Shown here one piece after another: positions 57,405 through 64,000 of a DNA stretch of 64,000 bases; position 1 is the first letter of the stretch; the number at the start of each line of letters is the position of its first letter. Below the pieces are notes generated by a model. The model was not told the DNA's origin. It did not search any database and saw only the letters and a program-made list of their open reading frames with translations. Source of the DNA: JAXFPC01 sp034180005 (GTDB lineage Bacteria; Bacillota; Negativicutes; Acidaminococcales; Acidaminococcaceae); the NCBI GenBank assembly GCA_034180005.1, contig JAXFPC010000028.1:1-64000 (forward strand), read 5' to 3'. Made by a program: the position numbers and the translations under genes.

Positions 57405-60400
57405 TCACACTTGCTTATCGCAAAGATACTCGTAAGGACAATGCAGACAGTGTTCCGTATTACATGCAAACGCTTTTTCTTCCGTTTTTGCCTCCATCTC
57501 TTCCACAAGGCTTAATATTTGCGGTACATAATCGGAAGTATCAGGAAGTTTCCACACGCTGAGATCTCTCAAAAAATGCAGCTCGCTGCTGTCAACCGTC
57601 AAACGCAAAATACGCTCTACTGCAAGCTTATAAAGCGTCAGCTGGTAGCGGTATCCCAACGCTGTGTCCTCATCTTTAAACGGTCTTCCTGTTTTGTAAT
57701 CGATGATTTTAACAGTGCCGTCAGATTTTATACAAATACAGTCCGCCACGCCGAGGAAGATGATGTCGTCAGCCAAAGGCAAGGTAAATTTCCATTCACG
57801 CAGACATCTTTCTTCAGCAGTTGGCAACAATCCGCTGTCAATATAATTCTTCAACAGCCTCCTCAATTCTTCGTAGGCTGCTCGGTCATGTTTGTTATCA
57901 TCAACCGCAGATGTCGCTTTGGCAAAAGCTGCCTCAGCGTCACCCTCATAAAATTCCAAGGCTTTGTGTAAAATCAAGCCTGTCGTCAAACGATCTATTC
58001 CGTTGCCGTCGCCACGAACTTCTACGGGAGGTAAATTTTCTACGAATGAGTAATAATAACGCCGCTGACAGTAAAGATACTCCTGCAATGACGTTGCGCT
58101 GTAATAAATACGTCCGCTGCCATGATACTGTTCAAGCGGTAACGCCATTTCCTCTGAAAATTTCGCAACAAAACCTGCACCGTAATCGCCCGCATCATTA
58201 ACTTTTTTTATATCCTCATATCTCCACAGTTTTACTTCCATTCCCGACGCATTATCGCCAAAAATTGCTGAAAGCGTCACCAACCAATTTTTTGCTTGGG
58301 ACTCTCGCTTAGATGAAATATTTTTACTGCCGATTATGATGAGGTTTTCTTCAGCTCTAGTCATAGCAACGTAAAGCAGGCGTAAACGTTCGGCTTCTTC
58401 CAGTTCTTTGTCCCTCTCCAGTTGCCTCAGCAATACGCTGCTTTTTTTCAGTTCACCAGATACCAAAGCCGAAATACCGAGACCGTTTTCTTTTGTAAAA
58501 AAGACGCTTGCGTAATTGCCGCGCACGCCGCTCGCTGTTTGCGGAATTATAACCGTATTGAATTCCAGACCTTTCGATTTATGTATGGTCATGATCTGTA
58601 CAGCGTCGCTGCTGTCATCATTGGCGGCGTTGACCTGTTCGCCGGCTTCCTTCTGCCTGTGAATATAATCCAGCCATCCTGAGAGAGTAAGTTTTTTTTC
58701 GCTACAAAGTTTCAACATATCCCGGTGAAGTTTTTTTACATTGGCAAATTTACTTCTTCCGTCGCTTTGTCTGAACATAACGACTTCCACTCGCAAAACC
58801 CGCATCATTTTCAGCCACAATTCCGGCAAGCTGTACAATGCGGCGCAGGAATAAAGTTCGGCAAGGATTGCTGCCGCTCTCGCAAGCAATGGTCGCTGTT
58901 GTTCCTTAACCTGGACAGTGTCGTGCTTTTCCCTGACTGTGTCCATAAGCGTGCTCTGATACTTCTCGGCGAAAAAAAACAAAGCTGTTATTGTTTCGTC
59001 ATCCAAGCCGAAATAAGGTGAACGTAAAACGCCCGCCAATTCCATATTGCAATGTTTATTATCAAGCGCTTTGAACAAATTGAGCAGATCGGTTATTTCC
59101 TGGCGTTCGTAAAATCCTCTGCCGTCAATCACATTGTACGGTATATTCCATTGGCGAAGCGCTGAAGCAAAGTTCTCACAGTTGGTCATCTTGGCAAGCA
59201 GTACGGCCATATCTCCATATTGCGTCCCCTGCTCATGCAAAGAATATATTTCGCTTGCTACGCAGGCTGCTTCAAAATCCAGACTGTAGGACTTCTGCTC
59301 CTCGGTATAAGCAACTTGCAACAGCCGCGGCTTAACACCGTCTTTGCCGTTAGCATATAAATCCTCAAAGAAGACATCCTTGCTTCTGTCTGTTCCCATC
59401 AGGGGCGTGAACGCATCTCTGCATGATGCCAAAACGGCTCTTGTGGAGCGATAATTATCTCTCAGGGAAATAAGCATGCCGTTTTCCGAAGCCGCGACAT
59501 CTCTGCATACTCTGGCAAAAACACTCACGTCCGCGCCGCGAAATTTATAAATTGACTGCTTAGGATCTCCCACGATAAAAAGTTTTTTATTGTGCAAAAC
59601 ATCTTCATCATCTCCGCAGAGCAGGTATACAAGTTTGCGCTGCAAATCGTTGGTGTCTTGGAACTCGTCTACCATGATGTAAGCATATCTTAACTGCAAC
59701 TTATGTCTTACCTTGCTGTTGTCACTCAACAGCTGCAAAGCCATTTGCTCCACGTCGGCAAAACCGAAAAATTCTCTGCGTCTGCGTTCCTCTTTAAGAT
59801 ACGATGCGAAGTCGGTTAAAAATTCCTGCCACGCGGAGAGCAGTTTAATAGCTTCCCCATCCGTGTCAGCCTGCAAGATTTTCTCTTCAAGGCAATTAAT
59901 ATTTTTCAGAATACCTTTGACCGCATTACCCATATTTTTAATTTTCTTGACATATTTTTTATAGGGCTGCCAATCAATACGCTCTCCCAGTAAACCGGCT
60001 TTAACGGCGCCGAGATTTTCCCGCAAACTGTTTATACCGCTCTGATTGCTGCCGCAATTTTCCAAAGCGGCAAGCTGCTCAACATAATCATATAGATCAC
60101 GAACTGCCTCGCCGGTATCGACGCGCAGATAATTGGCCGCAAAATCTTTTTGCGCGCAGTAAGCAACTATATCTTCCGCCGCTCCGCTCAGCTGCCGAAG
60201 GTATGTCTTTAAGGCAGATATACCGTAGATTTCCGCCATTTTTTTCGCCGCGGCATTATTATTTTCCAATCTGCTGCGAAGAAAAACTTTTATAACTCCG
60301 CGAATAAATTCTTCTTCCTCAAGACCTTCCGCCACAGTAAAATGTGGATCTATACAAGCTTCCAGGGGATGTTCTTTTAAAATTCCCGAACACAGACTGT

Positions 60401-60869
60401 CGATGGTCGCTATTTGCGCCTTATCCATATCGTGAAGATATTTTTCCCAAAAATTTATGCTGCGCAAATATTCAGGCATCCCCTCTTCGGCTTCTTCCCT
60501 TACCTTGCGCTCCCAAGGCATTTCATAATTTACCGCGGACAAAGTTGCTCCTGCTTTGGCGGCAAGTTCCATTTGCTCGGAAAACTCCAACAGCTGCATA
60601 ATCGCAAGGCGAATTCTCTCCCTCATTTCCGCCGCCGCTTTACGTGTAAAAGTAACCGCGAGAATATTTTTCACGCCGATACCTGCTCCGGCATCTCCTC
60701 CGGCGCGCAACTTTTGTTGCTGTTTCAGAATGGATTGGTACAAAATATTCAGATAGCGTTCCACCAGCACTCTTGTTTTGCCGCTTCCGGCGCCAGCAGA
60801 CACTGCCACGTTAACATCTATCGCATTAATGGCTTCAGCCTGTGCTTCGGTTGGCTTGAAAGCAGTCAT
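57405..60869 (-). CDS. addA: ATP-dependent helicase/nuclease subunit A
   Basis: 1154 residues. UvrD-type helicase plus RecB-type nuclease for double-strand break processing. Walker A AGAGSGKT (25-32), DEFQDTN box near 405, and the nuclease motif IIDYKTGRP near 1060. Cys934 (EYLYCQRR) and Cys1141/1144/1150 (HCLHCPYEYLC, C-x2-C-x5-C) reproduce the iron-staple pattern of AddB and Cas4-type nucleases. The ATG shares a base with the addB stop (TAATG). Confidence 0.96.
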   Translation of the reverse strand: MTAFKPTEAQAEAINAIDVNVAVSAGAGSGKTRVLVERYLNILYQSILKQQQKLRAGGDAGAGIGVKNILAVTFTRKAAAEMRERIRLAIMQLLEFSEQMELAAKAGATLSAVNYEMPWERKVREEAEEGMPEYLRSINFWEKYLHDMDKAQIATIDSLCSGILKEHPLEACIDPHFTVAEGLEEEEFIRGVIKVFLRSRLENNNAAAKKMAEIYGISALKTYLRQLSGAAEDIVAYCAQKDFAANYLRVDTGEAVRDLYDYVEQLAALENCGSNQSGINSLRENLGAVKAGLLGERIDWQPYKKYVKKIKNMGNAVKGILKNINCLEEKILQADTDGEAIKLLSAWQEFLTDFASYLKEERRRREFFGFADVEQMALQLLSDNSKVRHKLQLRYAYIMVDEFQDTNDLQRKLVYLLCGDDEDVLHNKKLFIVGDPKQSIYKFRGADVSVFARVCRDVAASENGMLISLRDNYRSTRAVLASCRDAFTPLMGTDRSKDVFFEDLYANGKDGVKPRLLQVAYTEEQKSYSLDFEAACVASEIYSLHEQGTQYGDMAVLLAKMTNCENFASALRQWNIPYNVIDGRGFYERQEITDLLNLFKALDNKHCNMELAGVLRSPYFGLDDETITALFFFAEKYQSTLMDTVREKHDTVQVKEQQRPLLARAAAILAELYSCAALYSLPELWLKMMRVLRVEVVMFRQSDGRSKFANVKKLHRDMLKLCSEKKLTLSGWLDYIHRQKEAGEQVNAANDDSSDAVQIMTIHKSKGLEFNTVIIPQTASGVRGNYASVFFTKENGLGISALVSGELKKSSVLLRQLERDKELEEAERLRLLYVAMTRAEENLIIIGSKNISSKRESQAKNWLVTLSAIFGDNASGMEVKLWRYEDIKKVNDAGDYGAGFVAKFSEEMALPLEQYHGSGRIYYSATSLQEYLYCQRRYYYSFVENLPPVEVRGDGNGIDRLTTGLILHKALEFYEGDAEAAFAKATSAVDDNKHDRAAYEELRRLLKNYIDSGLLPTAEERCLREWKFTLPLADDIIFLGVADCICIKSDGTVKIIDYKTGRPFKDEDTALGYRYQLTLYKLAVERILRLTVDSSELHFLRDLSVWKLPDTSDYVPQILSLVEEMEAKTEEKAFACNTEHCLHCPYEYLCDKQV

Positions 60870-63800
60870 TATTCATCACCTTCTCCCAGTTTATCCTGAT
60901 AACGACAAACATCTGCTGCTTGACAATACCGACAATCTACGGGAGCCGGTTGAAATTCTCCACGCCAGATTGCGGCGACATACTTTTTGAGCAAAGCCTC
61001 ACTGAAATTTTTCATGCTTTCCCACTTATCCGAATCGTCTTCAAAAGGAAGCTTAGCCAATTTAAACTCATGAGAACCCAAATCAGTAAAAGCGACAGTA
61101 TTAATCCGTTCCTTCGCTTTAAGACTCAAATAACCTCCGCCGGCAACACTGCCGTCCAGTTGGGCGGCAGCAAGCATATATACCGGCAACTGCAAATCAA
61201 GTCCTTGTTCCAGTGCGTTTTTATTTGGATAACCGCCCGTCTTATAGTCCGTAATAAAAATTTTATCCCCGCACCTGTCCAACCTGTCAATTTTCCCGTT
61301 GATATTAAATGTGCTGCCGTCTTCCGCTGCAAGCTCCAAGCTGTTTTCTTTGCGAAAACCGAACGCGTACTCCGTCTTCCACGGCGAGTATTCCCGCCAT
61401 AAAGAACGCTCTTTATACTCATAGTCAAGCCAGTTCAAAAGCAGCTTCCAAGTCATTTCCTTATCGTAGTTCCAAAAAACGCTATTTCTTACTTCCTCTC
61501 TGACATTTTCCTCGCAGCACTCCTCGAAAATATTTCGCAAAATTTCCTTAACTTCCGGATAATTGTAGTTTGTTATATTGCCTTTAATAGGAGATTTTGC
61601 AGAGAACAATCTTTCCAGAGTTGCGTGAACAACAGTTCCTCTTACGGTAGGCTCAAGCTCTTCCTGCGCCTCCATATACTTTTCCTGCTGCCAAATTTGC
61701 GTCACCAAATACTTAAAGGGACACTGCGCAAACATCTCCAGTTTGGAAGCGCTGAATTTTTCGGCGGTCCCTTCCTTTATATGCGCCAACAACTGTCGAT
61801 TTTTTATACTTCCGTCGGTTATCTCTCCCGATGATCTTTTTAATTCTATAGACGCAGCTGCCAAAGTTCCCTCTACATCCGCGCCCATTTTTTCCCGCAA
61901 CCAGTCGTCAGTTACTCCGCAACGAGTCGCCTCTTCAGGAGAACACGGTTTTTTTTCATTCCGGTTAAAATCTGAAACAATCAGTTGCGGCATAATATTT
62001 TGAAGGCGTCCAATATACACGGAGGCGCCGACCTTATCCTCCTCAAACCAGGAGATAAATATTTTTTCCCGAGCCTGCGTCAGTAAATTGGCAAAGAAAT
62101 ACTCATCCGCCGCCAGGTGATCCTCTGTAAGCTCCACATCTATACCCATGGCATATTTCATAAAGCGACGTTCCGCGTCACCGTAAATCCAATTCTCTGA
62201 TTCTACAGCTGGAAATTCTCCTTCACGAACCCCGAGGATAAAAATATATTCATACTCAAGACATTGCGCGTCTACAACGTCGGTGATCAAAACTCCGTTT
62301 TGCTGTCCTTTATCCAAGTTTATTTGCACATCGGCGACCCGCTCCTGCAGAAGCCGACAAAAATCTGTACCGGAAATTTTTTTACCTTGTTGACCGCAAA
62401 TTTCATATTCCCGCCTGAGCATAGTTAAAACATTTTCTAACTCTTCTCTGGAACGCAAAACCAACTTTAAAGCTAACAAATCTATTTTTCTTGCTTTAAA
62501 CTGCTCTCCCAGCAATTTTTCCAACTCCAATGAGTCAACAACTTTCTGAAGTGTATCAAGATAAAAGCTGACCGTTGCTTCAGCGGGGATGCTCTGAAGC
62601 AACGCATCAACGTAATAAAAAAATGTTCCTTTACTGCCTTCGCCGTCGCGTTTTTCCATTTGTTCCATCATGCTGCCGCGCACAGAGTCCGGTGTAAGAA
62701 AATATTTATTCCCACGCAGCAGCGTCGACCACGACAAATCCTCTCCGTAAAGCGCTTTTCCCAATGGCGCGTTGATTACCCGAAAATACGCTTCCGCTCC
62801 GTTTCTGTTATTTGCTGTTGACAGCAGCATATCAAGCAACAATGTAGTCAAAGGCTGTATAGCCAAAGCTGCCGTGCTGCTCAGTGTCACAGGAATACCG
62901 TATTCGACAGCAAAATTTTTTAAACCACCGTAATTGCGCAAATTGCGTACGGCCAGCATTATCTGCGACGGCTTGACACCGGCAAGCAGCAACTCTTTAA
63001 CCTTTGTCATAACCATACTGATTTCGCCTTCACGACTGCCGGCGCAGTGCAGTTCTATATTCTTAGGACATTTTTTGACATCATGTCTTGCTCTTATAAG
63101 TTTCTTTACACGTGTATTTTTTTCAATTTCCGCAGAACTGTCATCTCTATTCCTGCCTGCCCATCCCCATACTGATGCCAGATATTTTAAATCTTCACAA
63201 TCCTCGCCGTAAGGTATTTCACGTTCCGCCGCAACAAACATCATATCGCAAAAACCGCTCAGATTGTTGATAACGTTACCGGAAGCACCGGCAAGCGCTC
63301 TGCGTTTTTTCTCATACATCATCCCCAGGGATACTTCACACTTCCCGGAAAGCTCTTTAATGAAATCAAGCTGCAATCTGTCAAAGGTATAAAAATCACT
63401 AAAGTATATTTTTCGCCACGGTAGGACGACGTCCGATCCGGCCAAAATTCTTATAGCCAAACGATATTTGCCTTCGATGTCAAATAAATTTTTCTCTTTA
63501 AGCCGATTTTGGTAAAGCGTATAAAGAAGCGCTACATCAAAATCCTTACTTCTTTCCGCTTCATTTCTTTCCTGCCAGTTACCTAAAGCCAGAGAAAGCT
63601 GACGAGCATCGGTGCCGCTTCTCGACAACTGCCCCAACAACGAAGTCATAGCTTTGATATAACCTTTTTTCCCGGCGAGTTGTTGAAAATATTTCATTCT
63701 TCCCGCCTCGGCAAGTTCTTCCAAGAGTTCCTCTACCAACAATTCCTGACTGCCGCGGCTTATCTCTCTTAAGAACCCGTAACCGTTCATATTCAGCAGC

Positions 63801-63976
63801 CGCATCGCCAAACCTTCTATGCTTATGCATTCAACAGAACCGCGGCGGCAAACTCTGTCAGCCAACAATCTGCTGGGCAGCACCAAGATACTTTCGCCGC
63901 TACGCGATTGTTCCAAATCTTTATAAAACAAATTATGCGGAATATTTCCCAGCGGAGTACAAAATAATTTTGTCAT
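60869..63976 (-). CDS. addB: ATP-dependent helicase/nuclease subunit B
   Basis: 1035 residues. Partner of AddA. The N-terminal inactive helicase-like region is followed by a C-terminal nuclease domain with KIFITDYKTGGYP near 920. The [4Fe-4S] cysteines are Cys752 (FAQCPFKYL) and Cys1015, 1018 and 1024 (CRYCQAADVC). ATG 63976 has GTGAGG at 5 bases and gives the usual short N-terminus (MTKLFCTPLG); an ATG at 63994 lacks a ribosome site. First gene of addB-addA; its promoter lies beyond the window. Confidence 0.95.
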   Translation of the reverse strand: MTKLFCTPLGNIPHNLFYKDLEQSRSGESILVLPSRLLADRVCRRGSVECISIEGLAMRLLNMNGYGFLREISRGSQELLVEELLEELAEAGRMKYFQQLAGKKGYIKAMTSLLGQLSRSGTDARQLSLALGNWQERNEAERSKDFDVALLYTLYQNRLKEKNLFDIEGKYRLAIRILAGSDVVLPWRKIYFSDFYTFDRLQLDFIKELSGKCEVSLGMMYEKKRRALAGASGNVINNLSGFCDMMFVAAEREIPYGEDCEDLKYLASVWGWAGRNRDDSSAEIEKNTRVKKLIRARHDVKKCPKNIELHCAGSREGEISMVMTKVKELLLAGVKPSQIMLAVRNLRNYGGLKNFAVEYGIPVTLSSTAALAIQPLTTLLLDMLLSTANNRNGAEAYFRVINAPLGKALYGEDLSWSTLLRGNKYFLTPDSVRGSMMEQMEKRDGEGSKGTFFYYVDALLQSIPAEATVSFYLDTLQKVVDSLELEKLLGEQFKARKIDLLALKLVLRSREELENVLTMLRREYEICGQQGKKISGTDFCRLLQERVADVQINLDKGQQNGVLITDVVDAQCLEYEYIFILGVREGEFPAVESENWIYGDAERRFMKYAMGIDVELTEDHLAADEYFFANLLTQAREKIFISWFEEDKVGASVYIGRLQNIMPQLIVSDFNRNEKKPCSPEEATRCGVTDDWLREKMGADVEGTLAAASIELKRSSGEITDGSIKNRQLLAHIKEGTAEKFSASKLEMFAQCPFKYLVTQIWQQEKYMEAQEELEPTVRGTVVHATLERLFSAKSPIKGNITNYNYPEVKEILRNIFEECCEENVREEVRNSVFWNYDKEMTWKLLLNWLDYEYKERSLWREYSPWKTEYAFGFRKENSLELAAEDGSTFNINGKIDRLDRCGDKIFITDYKTGGYPNKNALEQGLDLQLPVYMLAAAQLDGSVAGGGYLSLKAKERINTVAFTDLGSHEFKLAKLPFEDDSDKWESMKNFSEALLKKYVAAIWRGEFQPAPVDCRYCQAADVCRYQDKLGEGDE

Positions 63977-64000
63977 CCAAACCTCACCCCTCATAAATAA

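Overview
The window looks like chromosome of an anaerobic, diderm Firmicute of the Negativicutes type (Acidaminococcus/Phascolarctobacterium/Veillonella/Sporomusa relatives). The evidence is a mix of traits. Housekeeping genes and their control are Firmicute-like: a PyrR-type attenuator, AddAB instead of RecBCD, a LexA box close to the Bacillus consensus, and strong GGAGG ribosome sites. An outer membrane is implied by a TonB-dependent receptor and a secretin. An anaerobic lifestyle is implied by a flavodiiron protein, rubredoxin, radical SAM enzymes, anaerobic-style cobamide genes and an isopropanol-type alcohol dehydrogenase. The genus call is inference. Nearly every gene is on the minus strand; only a pilP-like/secretin pair and pepF are on the plus strand.

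Layout: 1-5.9 kb is the pyrimidine operon pyrB-pyrC-carA-carB (carB cut by the window edge) behind a promoter and PyrR attenuator. 6.1-10.5 kb holds a flavodiiron protein, an Eis-like acetyltransferase, a DUF2156 protein and a class IV aminotransferase homologue that lacks the PLP lysine. 10.6-17.5 kb carries type IV pilus pieces (pilT, pilB; pilP-like, secretin) around a YjiH/YjiG/M20 peptidase module. 17.6-29.1 kb is a tetrapyrrole/metal acquisition cluster: lipoprotein SBP, CobN-like chelatase, ABC exporter-type protein, TonB receptor, SbmA/BacA-like ABC protein and methyltransferase. 29.7-34.1 kb has a zinc-ribbon protein and the cobamide lower-ligand genes cobU-cobT-cobS-(second, degenerate CobT)-cobC, downstream of glmS.

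34.1-42.8 kb holds glmS, galE, a beta-CASP nuclease, a short RecQ, nth, DUF711 and ACT proteins, and rubredoxin. 42.8-49.5 kb is uvrB-uvrA-uvrC behind a promoter with a LexA-like box. 49.6-57.4 kb has pgi, a DUF4080 radical SAM protein, pepF, a CobW-type GTPase, a secondary alcohol dehydrogenase and a small membrane protein. 57.4-64 kb is addB-addA.

The two most interesting points concern cobalt/tetrapyrrole biology. The first is a CobN homologue with no chelatase ATPase partner, embedded in an import-type cluster, which resembles the logic of the Bacteroides hmu (HmuS) anaerobic haem system. The second is a pair of CobT-family genes, one intact and one lacking the catalytic glutamate, which resembles the ArsAB base-activating heterodimer that makes phenolic cobamides in Sporomusa. 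No tRNA, rRNA, CRISPR array, insertion sequence or prophage was recognised.
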